Below are positions 44,711-53,218 of a stretch of 64,000 nt of DNA, in pieces. This stretch comes from Treponema sp. (GTDB taxonomy: Bacteria > Spirochaetota > Spirochaetia > Treponematales > Treponemataceae). Numbering within the stretch: position 1 is the first letter of the stretch; each line of letters starts with the position of its first letter. Below the pieces are notes generated by a model. It saw nothing but the letters and a program-made list of their open reading frames with translations, ran no database searches and was not told the DNA's origin. The DNA lies in NCBI GenBank assembly GCA_017651065.1, contig JAGCDP010000008.1, forward strand, positions 1 through 64,000, read 5' to 3'. The position numbers and the translations under genes are program-made.

Positions 44711-45189
44711 TAGGCTTCAACTTCTACTAAAGAAGCAACTCTCTGTGGCTGAGCATAAACACTCTTGATGTTTTTGTAAGGATTTTTGAAATTCTGAATC
44801 TGAGTGCGGATGCTTTCAATATGTTCGCGAAGTAAATCTCTGTTAATCTGATTCTGCTTGAGTACTCTTGTCTGCAAATCATTAAGTTCATTCTGAATCT
44901 GTTTAATATCAGAATCTTCATTTGTATGAGCCATTGGAAGAGAAGCCTTATACATCTTGCTCATAGGAATAATTACCTTCTGAAGGTTTGCAATATTCTT
45001 AACAACCTGCTGTTCTAGTTCTGTATGTGCAATCAGATTTTCAGGGTTTTCCTTTGTTATAGAATCCTCTTGTTTTTCAAGTACTGTAAGATATTCCTGA
45101 AATTTATTTCTCTGCTGCTCCAAAAGACTTCTGAATTTTCTGAGCAAAGCAACTCTTTCGTCTAATTCCTTCTGTGTGATTTCTGCCAT
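44710..45189 (-). CDS. FlgN-like flagellar export chaperone
   Basis: A 159-residue all-helical, coiled-coil protein (VALLRKFRSLLEQQRNKFQEY, then QIQNELNDLQTRVLKQNQIN). Size, helical pattern and position directly after fliS fit FlgN, the chaperone of the hook-filament junction proteins. Sequence similarity alone is weak, so the name is by context. It lies 21 bases from fliS with a good SD (AGGGGGA) and its stop overlaps the folA start. Confidence 0.6.
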   Translation of the reverse strand: MAEITQKELDERVALLRKFRSLLEQQRNKFQEYLTVLEKQEDSITKENPENLIAHTELEQQVVKNIANLQKVIIPMSKMYKASLPMAHTNEDSDIKQIQNELNDLQTRVLKQNQINRDLLREHIESIRTQIQNFKNPYKNIKSVYAQPQRVASLVEVEA

Positions 45190-45210
45190 AGGATTCCCCC
45201 TTTATTCCCC

Positions 45211-45651
45211 TTATCCCTGAATATTAAGTGCATTCTGTACAGTTGCAGCCGGTGCATTCGCTACACTGTTTGCAATCTGTCTCCAGCTTTCTGTAAGATC
45301 TTTAACCATTCTAAGTACAAAATCAAGCTTGTCTTTATTATGATTAATGTTTGCGGCAAGCAGCTCCTCATTAAAGAACACATAAAGCGACATAAGGTTA
45401 CGTGCAATTTCGCCGCCTTTTTCCATATCAAGCGAAACCTGCAGTTCTGTAATGATTGCCTGAGCTTTTTGAATGCAAATTCCGTATTTTTCTATGTTTT
45501 CTGGCTTGATTTTGCCGTCATTTTCTATATAAGTACCAGCAGTAGTAAGCTGCTTTATAATTCCTTCGTAAAGTAATACAACCAATCTTCCCTGACTTGC
45601 TGTATTGATGTTAGTTTTCTGATAAGCGCTGTAAGCATTAGAATATCCCAT
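45211..45651 (-). CDS. fliS: flagellar chaperone FliS
   Basis: FliS binds flagellin before export and prevents it polymerising in the cytoplasm. The 146-residue protein has the conserved NAYSAYQKTNINTASQGRLVVLLYEG start and the MDMEKGGEIARNLMSLYVF-type second half, here SLDMEKGGEIARNLMSLY. The ATG at 45651 has SD AAGGAGG. It is the first gene of the fliS-flgN-folA unit and is preceded by a sigma-28-like promoter, which fits a late flagellar gene. Confidence 0.94.
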   Translation of the reverse strand: MGYSNAYSAYQKTNINTASQGRLVVLLYEGIIKQLTTAGTYIENDGKIKPENIEKYGICIQKAQAIITELQVSLDMEKGGEIARNLMSLYVFFNEELLAANINHNKDKLDFVLRMVKDLTESWRQIANSVANAPAATVQNALNIQG

Positions 45652-45693
45652 AGGGTCCTCCTTGAAAGAATATAATCCTATATCCCTCTCTGA

Positions 45694-45720
45694 TTTTCGG
45701 TAATATAAAAATCGACTTTA
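45694..45720 (-). promoter_or_regulatory. sigma-28 (FliA)-type promoter for fliS
   Basis: On the minus strand TAAAGTCG, 11-base spacer, ACCGAAAA, compared with the enterobacterial consensus TAAAGTTT-N11-GCCGATAA. Six of eight positions match in each box and the spacing is exact. It lies about 43 bases before the fliS ATG. Confidence 0.7.
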
Positions 45721-45775
45721 GTAAAAATTACATAAAAAAGTATAAAAAATTCTAAGATTTTATTAAGAATTCCTC

Positions 45776-45870
45776 TATAAAAAACTGCGTAGCCCGATTT
45801 TCAATTTTGCGGAGATTCATACTCGTCCATCGGAGCAAAATTGAAAATCGGGCGGGAGCAGTTTTTTATA
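45776..45870. repeat. long two-part palindrome between fliS and ftsH
   Basis: TATAAAAAACTGC (45776-45788) pairs with GCAGTTTTTTATA (45858-45870); after three or four unpaired bases, GCCCGATTTTCAATTTTGC (45792-45810) pairs with its exact complement (45835-45853), leaving a 24-base loop. The rest of this 310-base gap holds the fliS promoter on one side and AT-rich sequence before ftsH on the other. Confidence 0.85.
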
Positions 45871-45916
45871 ATTTGAAGAGATTTTTAATATATAATTTTT
45901 TTTTATAATGACAATT

Positions 45917-45945
45917 TTGCATATTATTAGTATATTTAATAATAT
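45917..45945 (+). promoter_or_regulatory. possible promoter of ftsH
   Basis: TTGCAT (45917-45922), 17-base spacer, TAATAT (45940-45945), close to the ATG at 45962. The region is very AT-rich, so other readings are possible. Confidence 0.3.
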
Positions 45946-45961
45946 AGTAGGATTTATTTAT

Positions 45962-48007
45962 ATGGCTGACGAAAAACGCGAAAATAATGATAACAAGCAG
46001 GACGAAAACGATCCTTATAAGTTTTTTAAATTTGCTGGTCCTGAAAAAAAAGATGATAACGATAAGGACAGAAAAAACAGGAAGAAACCTAAAATTTCTT
46101 TCTTTACTGTATTGCTGATTCTCTTCTGTACTTTTGCAATTGTTGATATTTTCTTTATGTCCCGCAACGATGATTATATTGCTTATTCAGAATTCCGTGA
46201 TAAAGTTGCAAACGGACAGATTGTTTCTGTAGAAATTGGTGAAAATACAATTATTGGTTATGGTCCTGGCGTAAGCATGTCTTCCGATTCTGGTAAAGGA
46301 TTACGCCTTTTTACTCCAAGAACAACACGCACAGGTCAGCAGTATAAAACTTCTGCAGTTCTTATGCAGAGCTTTATTGATTTGCTTGACGAAAAAGGCA
46401 TTCCTTATAAATTTACTGTAAAATCAAGTGGTATTTTCTGGCAGATTTTAGGCAGTCTTATATTGCCGCTTGGTTTCCTTATTTTAATTTACTTCCTTTT
46501 CTTCCGCAAAATGGGTAACGGCTCCGGCGGAATGGGCAGTATTTTTAATGTTGGTGCTTCGCGCGCAAAGGTTGTAGAAGAGGGAAAAATCAAAACCCGT
46601 TTTACCGATGTTGCCGGTGTAGATGAAGCCAAGGAAGAGCTTGTAGAAGTTGTAGACTTTCTTAAAACTCCAAAAAAATATACAGATATTGGTGGTAAGA
46701 TTCCAAAGGGAGTTCTGCTTGTAGGAGACCCGGGTACCGGTAAAACTCTTCTTGCCCGTGCAGTTGCAGGAGAAGCCGGTGTTCCTTTCTTCAGCATTTC
46801 GGGTTCAGACTTTGTAGAAATGTTTGTTGGTGTAGGTGCCAGCCGTGTTCGTGACCTTTTTAAGCAGGCACGCGAAAAAGCACCTTGTATTATTTTTATT
46901 GACGAAATTGATGCTCTTGCAAAAAGCCGTGCTAACGGATTCAGTTCAAACGACGAACGAGAACAGACTTTGAACCAGCTGCTTGTAGAAATGGACGGCT
47001 TTGATAACGAAAAAGGTCTTATTGTACTTGCTGCAACTAACCGCGTAGACGTACTTGACCCTGCAATCCTCAGACCAGGCCGCTTTGACCGCCAGGTTCC
47101 TGTAGAAAAACCTGATGTTAAAGGTCGTGAAGAAATCCTTCGCATTCACGCAAAGAATGTAAAACTCGACAGTGATGTAGATTTTGAATCAATTGCGCAT
47201 GGAACAACAGGCTTTGCCGGTGCAGATCTTGCAAATGTTGTAAATGAAGCTGCTCTTCTTGCAGTTCGTAACGGACGCAAAAAGGTAACAATGGAAGACT
47301 TTAATGATGCAATCGATAAGGTTAGCATTGGTCTTAAGAAAAAGAGCCGCAAGGAAAATAAAAAAGAAATCCGTCTTGTTTCTGTACACGAAACCGGTCA
47401 TGCCCTTGTTGCAGCCTTTACTCCGGAGCATGAGCCTGTAAATAAAATTACAGTTGTACCAAGAAGTCATGGAGTAGGCGGCTTTACCCAGTACCGCGAA
47501 GAAGAAGAAAAATTCATTATGACCCGCAAGGATATGATGAACGAGGTAGACAGCCTTTTGGGTGGACGTGCCGCAGAACAGATTATTCTTGGAGATATTT
47601 CTACAGGTGCTTCAAACGATATTGCCCGTGCAACAGATATCATCAAGCGCATGATTACCGATTTTGGTATGTCTGATAAATATAAGAACGTAACTCTTGG
47701 AAAAGGCGTTCTTGGAAACCGTGGCGGAGACCCAAGTCTTGTACGAGAATTTAGTGAACAGACTCAGAATTATGTAGACGAAGAAATTTCACGCATAATG
47801 AATGAGCGCTATGAATATGTATTAAAGCTTTTAGGCAAGCACAAAGATTTGATTGACTATATTGCCAACCGCCTTATGGAAGTAGAAACAATAGACGGTA
47901 AAGAATTCTACGAAATTGTTAACGGTGAAGCTCATTGCAAGCAGCTGGAAGAAAAAGCAGAAAAAAAGGCTTCAAAACCTCGTAAAACAGCCAAAAAAGC
48001 AGAATAG
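45962..48007 (+). CDS. ftsH: ATP-dependent zinc metalloprotease FtsH
   Basis: FtsH is the membrane AAA+ protease that extracts and degrades membrane and short-lived proteins. The 681-residue protein has two membrane helices, the periplasmic domain, and the AAA module: Walker A GDPGTGKT, pore loop [10 protein letters not shown], Walker [10 protein letters not shown]. The M41 domain has the zinc motif HETGH (HExxH) and a complete C-terminus. The ATG at 45962 follows AGGA; the longer frame to 45908 begins in AT-rich sequence. Compare the FtsH-like protein without protease at 23647. It heads the ftsH-lolA-rodZ-rimO cluster. Confidence 0.98.
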   Translation: MADEKRENNDNKQDENDPYKFFKFAGPEKKDDNDKDRKNRKKPKISFFTVLLILFCTFAIVDIFFMSRNDDYIAYSEFRDKVANGQIVSVEIGENTIIGYGPGVSMSSDSGKGLRLFTPRTTRTGQQYKTSAVLMQSFIDLLDEKGIPYKFTVKSSGIFWQILGSLILPLGFLILIYFLFFRKMGNGSGGMGSIFNVGASRAKVVEEGKIKTRFTDVAGVDEAKEELVEVVDFLKTPKKYTDIGGKIPKGVLLVGDPGTGKTLLARAVAGEAGVPFFSISGSDFVEMFVGVGASRVRDLFKQAREKAPCIIFIDEIDALAKSRANGFSSNDEREQTLNQLLVEMDGFDNEKGLIVLAATNRVDVLDPAILRPGRFDRQVPVEKPDVKGREEILRIHAKNVKLDSDVDFESIAHGTTGFAGADLANVVNEAALLAVRNGRKKVTMEDFNDAIDKVSIGLKKKSRKENKKEIRLVSVHETGHALVAAFTPEHEPVNKITVVPRSHGVGGFTQYREEEEKFIMTRKDMMNEVDSLLGGRAAEQIILGDISTGASNDIARATDIIKRMITDFGMSDKYKNVTLGKGVLGNRGGDPSLVREFSEQTQNYVDEEISRIMNERYEYVLKLLGKHKDLIDYIANRLMEVETIDGKEFYEIVNGEAHCKQLEEKAEKKASKPRKTAKKAE

Positions 48008-48041
48008 ACAATGCTTTGATTTAATTGTATAATAGAATACT

Positions 48042-48704
48042 ATGAAAAAGATATTAATTGCATTGTTTATGCTTTTTTCTGCATCGTTATTTGCCCAGAG
48101 CATTACGACTGCAAGTGCATATTTTAAAACAATTTCTGAATATTATTCCACATTAAAAGACTACGAAGTTAATTTTGAAATTAAGGTAGATAAACAGGAA
48201 ACAGCCGGACACCTTTCTTTTAAAGCACCCGACCTTCTGCGTCTTGACTACACAAACCCGGAAGAACAGGTAATCTGTTATAATGGTGACACACTCACAG
48301 TCTATCTGCACGATAAGGATGCTGTACTTCAGCAGAATATCACCAGTGATATAGGAGCTGGTGCCCTTACTTCGCCACAAGGACTTTCTCTTTTAAGCCG
48401 CTATTATACAGTTCAGTATGAAACTGGTCAGAATGCCGAACCACTTGATGATGAATCTGATGAAATGGTAGTTAAGTTTACACTTTATAGAAAAAGTTCT
48501 ACAGAAGCTTTCTTGTATATCAAAATTGCAGTAACAGAATCTACAAAACTTATCCGTAGAATAGAAGCAGTAACCCCAAAGGGCGAGGTAATTCTTTTTG
48601 ATTTCTTTGACTATGTACTTAATCAGGGAATAACAGATCAAAGATTTATTTATGATCCTCCGTCATCTGCTAACAATTATAATAATTTTCTGTTTTCGGA
48701 GTAG
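48042..48704 (+). CDS. LolA-like outer-membrane lipoprotein carrier
   Basis: A 220-residue exported protein with a cleavable signal (MKKILIALFMLFSASLFAQS). The pattern LKDYEVNFEIKVDKQETAGHLSFKAPDLLRLDYTNP is the LolA fold, with alternating strands closing as an open barrel. LolA shuttles lipoproteins from the inner to the outer membrane. The many lipoproteins in this window would be its clients. It has a TATAAT-like box just upstream and is followed 9 bases later by the RodZ-like gene. Confidence 0.82.
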   Translation: MKKILIALFMLFSASLFAQSITTASAYFKTISEYYSTLKDYEVNFEIKVDKQETAGHLSFKAPDLLRLDYTNPEEQVICYNGDTLTVYLHDKDAVLQQNITSDIGAGALTSPQGLSLLSRYYTVQYETGQNAEPLDDESDEMVVKFTLYRKSSTEAFLYIKIAVTESTKLIRRIEAVTPKGEVILFDFFDYVLNQGITDQRFIYDPPSSANNYNNFLFSE

Positions 48705-48713
48705 GAGAGAGAA

Positions 48714-49802
48714 ATGGATAGTTACGGAGAATTACTGCGAAGTGCTCGAGAAGAAAAAAATCTTAATATAGATAAAATCTCGCGTGAAATTTCAATAGAA
48801 AGCAGATATTTAACCGGACTTGAAGAAGAAGATAACGGTGCATTTCCAGGCGAAGCTTACATGGTAGGCTTTTTAAGGAATTATTCAAATTATCTTGAAC
48901 TTGATACAGACTATATTCTTAAGCTTTATAACAACAAGAAAATTCAGGAATCACCGGTTCCGGAAGGTCTTATTATAAAACGCCGTCCTATAAAGCTCAT
49001 TCTTGCTATTGCTATTCCTGCATTTGTTGTACTTCTTACTATAGGCATTGTTCTTGGTGTTGTTCTTTCAAAGAAAAAGACTCCTACAGATGATTCTGTA
49101 ATCTTAAGCAATACAACAAAAAACAGACAGTTCGAACTTGATAATACTAAGTTCTCTCAAAGAGTTTACAAAGGCGACCAGTTTATTGTTCCAACAAGCA
49201 ATGGACAGATTGTTCTTACAGTCAGAGACACTCTTACTTCTTTTGGTCTTGATACACCAAGCGGAGTTTTCTATACAGATCTTAGCGAAGAAACAGAAAT
49301 TGATATTAATGGTGACTCAACCCCGGATCTGATTGTTTATGTTTCAGATATTTCTGCTACTGACGATTCACGCGGTGCCGAAGTAAGCCTTCTTCTTAGA
49401 CATGGTGTTCCTTCAGAAAGCAACGGCGTAAATGTTGATGAAATTCCATTTGAAACAGAAATCAAATCTAAGCATCCTCAGAAGGTTATCCTCGAAGACA
49501 ACCGTGCATATCCGTTTACTATAAATGCAAGCTTCCGTGGTTCATGTCTGTTCCGCGACAAGGTAGATAACGATAACTCTGTAGAATCATATTTTACAAA
49601 GGGTGAAGTATTTACTGCAAACCCTCACAACGGTATAAGACTCTGGATTTCGAACAGCAATGTAGTTAAGTTCACTATTGTTGCCGATTCACGCACCTTC
49701 GACCTTGATATTGGTCCTGCAGGCCAGGTTCTTGTAGAAGATATTAAGTGGATTAAAGATTCAGACGGCAGATATAAGCTTATAGTTGTTGAGCTTGATT
49801 AA
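48714..49802 (+). CDS. RodZ-like protein (HTH plus membrane helix)
   Basis: A 362-residue protein: N-terminal Xre-type HTH (GELLRSAREEKNLNIDKISR, then ESRYLTGLEEED), a membrane helix (about 92-118) and a large extracytoplasmic part with beta strands. This architecture is that of RodZ, which links MreB filaments to the cell envelope and shapes the cell. The HTH is thought to bind MreB rather than DNA. The C-terminal part is longer than in E. coli and includes a DNGDSTPD-like acidic loop (DINGDSTPDLIVYV). rimO follows at once. Confidence 0.8.
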   Translation: MDSYGELLRSAREEKNLNIDKISREISIESRYLTGLEEEDNGAFPGEAYMVGFLRNYSNYLELDTDYILKLYNNKKIQESPVPEGLIIKRRPIKLILAIAIPAFVVLLTIGIVLGVVLSKKKTPTDDSVILSNTTKNRQFELDNTKFSQRVYKGDQFIVPTSNGQIVLTVRDTLTSFGLDTPSGVFYTDLSEETEIDINGDSTPDLIVYVSDISATDDSRGAEVSLLLRHGVPSESNGVNVDEIPFETEIKSKHPQKVILEDNRAYPFTINASFRGSCLFRDKVDNDNSVESYFTKGEVFTANPHNGIRLWISNSNVVKFTIVADSRTFDLDIGPAGQVLVEDIKWIKDSDGRYKLIVVELD

Positions 49803-49822
49803 ACTGCTGTGTTCAGTTGTTT

Positions 49823-51172
49823 ATGGCAAGTTTTTTTATTGATCAGTACGGATGCGCAAAAAATCAGACAGACGGCGAATTATTATCTACATTTCTTGAA
49901 AAAGCAGGCTTTAAGTACACAGAAGAACCAGCCAAAGCAGATTTTATCATAATTAATTCCTGCGGTTTTATTCAGTCTGCAAAACAGGAATCTATAAATG
50001 CAATATGTGAATTAAAGCAGGCATATCCAAAAGCAAAACTCATTCTTGCAGGCTGTCTTGCAGAACGTTATGCAGATGAACTTTATGAAGTAATGCCCGA
50101 GCTTGACGGAATATTCGGAAACGGCGACCTTTCAAAAATCACAGAATATATGAAACAGGTGCGTGCTGCTATAAAAAAAGAAGAACGCGCAAAGCCGGCA
50201 CTTTATCCTCAGCAAGGAGTCTGCGCCAGTGAAAGAACAAGGCTTTTTGGTTTTAAAGGTTCTGCTTATGTAAAAATCACCGAAGGCTGTTCAAATAACT
50301 GTTCGTTCTGTGCCATTCCGCTTATTCGTGGTGCAGTAAGAAGCCGCCTTGCAAAAGATATTGTTGAAGAAATTAAAGCTCTTGTTGCTTCAGGCATTTA
50401 CGAAATAAATCTTATAGGTCAGGACCTTGCAGCATATTCAGACAAAAAAGACGGACTTGCCGAGCTTCTTGCAAAAATATCTAAACTCAAGGGCAAATTT
50501 ATTGTCCGCACTCTTTACATTCACCCGGATCATTTTAATACAAATATCCTTGAAATTTTTAAGAACGACAAACGTTTTGTTCCATATTTTGACATTCCGT
50601 TCCAAAGCGGCGACGACCAGATTATTCAGGCAATGAACCGAAAAGGAACTGCAAAAAAATATGTTTCACTTGTAAAGAAAATCAGAAAGGAATTACCCCA
50701 AGCTGCCTTAAGAACAACCTTCCTTACAGGTTTTCCGGGCGAAACAGAAGAAGCGGCAGAAAATACAAGACAGTTTTTACAGAATATAAAGCCTTTGTGG
50801 TCGGGCTGTTTTCCATACAGCAGGGAAGAGGGTACGGCAGCTTATTCCTTTAAAAACCGGGTTCCAGCCGGCACTGCAAAAAAACGCGCAAAGCTACTCG
50901 AAGAGCTTCAATCAGAAATTACAAGGGCTCAGCTTGAAAAATACTGCGGTAAAGAAATAGATGTTCTTATAGAAGAAGTCTTTACTCATAAGGAAGACGA
51001 AGGTCTTGCACTTGGAAGAGCATGGTTTCAGGCTCCGGAAGTAGACGGCTGTAATGTTATCCGCTACGATTTAGACGATCCAAAGCAATGTGAAAAGATT
51101 AAGTGCGGAAACGTTGTAAAAGTAAAGGTTCTTGCCTGTACCGGACCAGATTTAGACACAAGACTTCTATAA
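49823..51172 (+). CDS. rimO: ribosomal protein S12 methylthiotransferase RimO
   Basis: RimO is a radical-SAM enzyme that methylthiolates an Asp in ribosomal protein S12. The 449-residue protein has the MTTase domain with cluster Cys (QYGCAKNQTDGE, INSCGFI, AGCLAE), the radical SAM motif CSNNCSFC (about residue 150) and a C-terminal TRAM domain ending in GPDLDTRLL. Domain order and length are normal. The ATG at 49823 is preferred over the TTG at 49817. It is last in the ftsH cluster. Confidence 0.94.
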   Translation: MASFFIDQYGCAKNQTDGELLSTFLEKAGFKYTEEPAKADFIIINSCGFIQSAKQESINAICELKQAYPKAKLILAGCLAERYADELYEVMPELDGIFGNGDLSKITEYMKQVRAAIKKEERAKPALYPQQGVCASERTRLFGFKGSAYVKITEGCSNNCSFCAIPLIRGAVRSRLAKDIVEEIKALVASGIYEINLIGQDLAAYSDKKDGLAELLAKISKLKGKFIVRTLYIHPDHFNTNILEIFKNDKRFVPYFDIPFQSGDDQIIQAMNRKGTAKKYVSLVKKIRKELPQAALRTTFLTGFPGETEEAAENTRQFLQNIKPLWSGCFPYSREEGTAAYSFKNRVPAGTAKKRAKLLEELQSEITRAQLEKYCGKEIDVLIEEVFTHKEDEGLALGRAWFQAPEVDGCNVIRYDLDDPKQCEKIKCGNVVKVKVLACTGPDLDTRLL

Positions 51173-51250
51173 AAACGCAAAAATTTGAATAAAAAAAACT
51201 ATCTTATTATTTAATGTTAGGTTATAATATTATTTGTTATTGGTGTTCAA

Positions 51251-53218
51251 ATGAAAAAGATCGGAGTTATAATACCTACTTTCAACATTGAGTACAGTAC
51301 AGAGTTTTTGCACGGAATCTATGACTATTTTGATGGCAAAGATGTAAGTATTATATATACCCAGACAAAACTTCCGCACAGCACAGTTGGTGTATACGAT
51401 TACCAGTATTGGCAGAGTGCAGAGCTCCTTTTTTCACAGGAAATTGATGCACTTATAATTGCAACCGGTGTTTATTGTGCAGGTATGACTCAGGAAGAAC
51501 TTGAATCTGAGCTTTACAGATTTGGCAGGCGTCCGGTTATTTCTACAGCAATTCCTCTTAATCTTCCAAACTGCTACACAGTTCAGGCAGACTGTAAAAA
51601 ATCATATCTTGAAGTTATTACACATCTTAAGAATGTTCACGGCTGCCGAAATATTGCATTTTTATCTGCGGCAGAAACAAAGTCTCGCGAAGCAATAGAA
51701 CGATTTGAAGCTTTTAAAGAAGCAATGTCTGCAAATAAGCTTAAAGTAAATGATAAATTTGTTTTTGAAGGAAAGTTTACCGATTTTGATGCAGAAGCTG
51801 CCCTTAAAAAAACACTCAAGACAAAGTCAGATGTTAAATTTGATGCAATGGTTTGTGCAAATGACATGATGGCAATTGGCTGTTACCGTGTTCTTAAAGA
51901 GCTTGGTCTTTCTGTTCCTAACGATGTAAAGGTTGTAGGCTTTGACGATGCACAGTTTGCAAACAGAGCTAATCCAAGACTTTCGACAATCAATCAGAAT
52001 ATTTATAATCAGGGTTATGTTTGCGCACAGACAGCATTTTCTGTTTTAAATGGAGAAGAAGTTCCACGCATTATTAATTCAGACCTTGAAACAAAATTCC
52101 GCCAGTCATGCGGATGTATTCCACTCGACAGTTCCGAAGACGTTTACCGCAGTCCTTCAGGCGAAATAAAAGAAGAGGGTGCACACCTTATTTCACGACT
52201 TAATCAGTATATGAATGACCTTGAGGAAAGAAACAACATAATAATTCTGCTTGATATCCTTAAGGGTGCAAATACAATGAGGCAGTTTTATTACAACCTC
52301 AAATATATAATTCATCTTTGTGCAATGGATAATATGGCAATTAATCTTTATCAGATGCCTGTTTATCTTGATTATAACGAAGATGTAATTGTCCCCGAAA
52401 AAATGGAACTTAATATGTATTCGGATATTATCAGCAATAAAGAAGAATTCAATCCGGGTACAAAGTTTAATCCAAGCAATATAATATTTTCAGAACCATC
52501 GCTTGATAACATTCCGGGGCAGTATATTCTTCATCCTATTTTTACCGGTGAAACCTGTTATGGTTATCTTATCTGTAAAATAAATAAAAACAAATTTGCA
52601 GATTATACTATTTATCTTAAGATTCTTATAAATGCAATCTGTTCTTCCATTGAATATACAAACCGTCTTATGGAAACAGAGCGCCTTACAAATAAATATA
52701 CAGAGCTTAAGGAAGATAATACTTCGCTTACAAAGCAGTCTAAAACAGATGAGCTTACAGGCCTTTTGAACAGACGCGGTTATTATGAATTTGGTCAGCG
52801 CACTCTTGATATTATTCAGGAAATGGAACACGCCGGAATAGTTTTCTTTGCCGACATGGATAACCTTAAGAAAATTAATGATACTTACGGCCACGACGCA
52901 GGTGATGAAGCAATTAAACTTCTGGCAGAAGTATTCAAGAGTGTATTCCGTAATAATGATGTAATCGGACGTTTGGGCGGTGACGAATTTGGTATTGTTG
53001 CCCCTGGTATGATAATTGAACATGTTCCGTTAATCCGTAAGAAAATTGATGAAACCTGCAAAAAGGAATCTAAACGACTTAAGCTTCCATATACACTTTC
53101 GGTAAGCGTTGGTTATGCCAGTCTTGAAAAATCATCTTTACTTAAACAGCTTATGAGTGAAGCCGACGTAATGCTTTATGCAGAAAAGAGAAAAAAGCAT
53201 GGCCGAAAGTACACTTGA
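51251..53218 (+). CDS. cytoplasmic sugar-binding-domain (LacI-like) GGDEF protein
   Basis: A 655-residue protein without signal or membrane helices. Residues 1-290 resemble the ligand-binding part of LacI/GalR regulators (KKIGVIIPTFNIEYSTEFLHG, then VKVVGFDDAQFANRANPRLSTINQN) but lack the DNA-binding HTH. A GAF-like region follows (about 310-480) and a GGDEF domain ends it. The active motif GRLGGDEFGI is intact, and RNND five residues upstream is an inhibitory c-di-GMP site. It should make c-di-GMP in response to a sugar-like ligand. The 3' end overlaps the helicase gene, and a paralogue follows that. Confidence 0.88.
   Translation: MKKIGVIIPTFNIEYSTEFLHGIYDYFDGKDVSIIYTQTKLPHSTVGVYDYQYWQSAELLFSQEIDALIIATGVYCAGMTQEELESELYRFGRRPVISTAIPLNLPNCYTVQADCKKSYLEVITHLKNVHGCRNIAFLSAAETKSREAIERFEAFKEAMSANKLKVNDKFVFEGKFTDFDAEAALKKTLKTKSDVKFDAMVCANDMMAIGCYRVLKELGLSVPNDVKVVGFDDAQFANRANPRLSTINQNIYNQGYVCAQTAFSVLNGEEVPRIINSDLETKFRQSCGCIPLDSSEDVYRSPSGEIKEEGAHLISRLNQYMNDLEERNNIIILLDILKGANTMRQFYYNLKYIIHLCAMDNMAINLYQMPVYLDYNEDVIVPEKMELNMYSDIISNKEEFNPGTKFNPSNIIFSEPSLDNIPGQYILHPIFTGETCYGYLICKINKNKFADYTIYLKILINAICSSIEYTNRLMETERLTNKYTELKEDNTSLTKQSKTDELTGLLNRRGYYEFGQRTLDIIQEMEHAGIVFFADMDNLKKINDTYGHDAGDEAIKLLAEVFKSVFRNNDVIGRLGGDEFGIVAPGMIIEHVPLIRKKIDETCKKESKRLKLPYTLSVSVGYASLEKSSLLKQLMSEADVMLYAEKRKKHGRKYT

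Noticed and set aside
42948..45870. Long palindromes as integron attC sites
   Set aside because: Treponemes can carry integrons, but neither palindrome ends in the GTTRRRY/RYYYAAC core sites and no integrase or cassette array is present.
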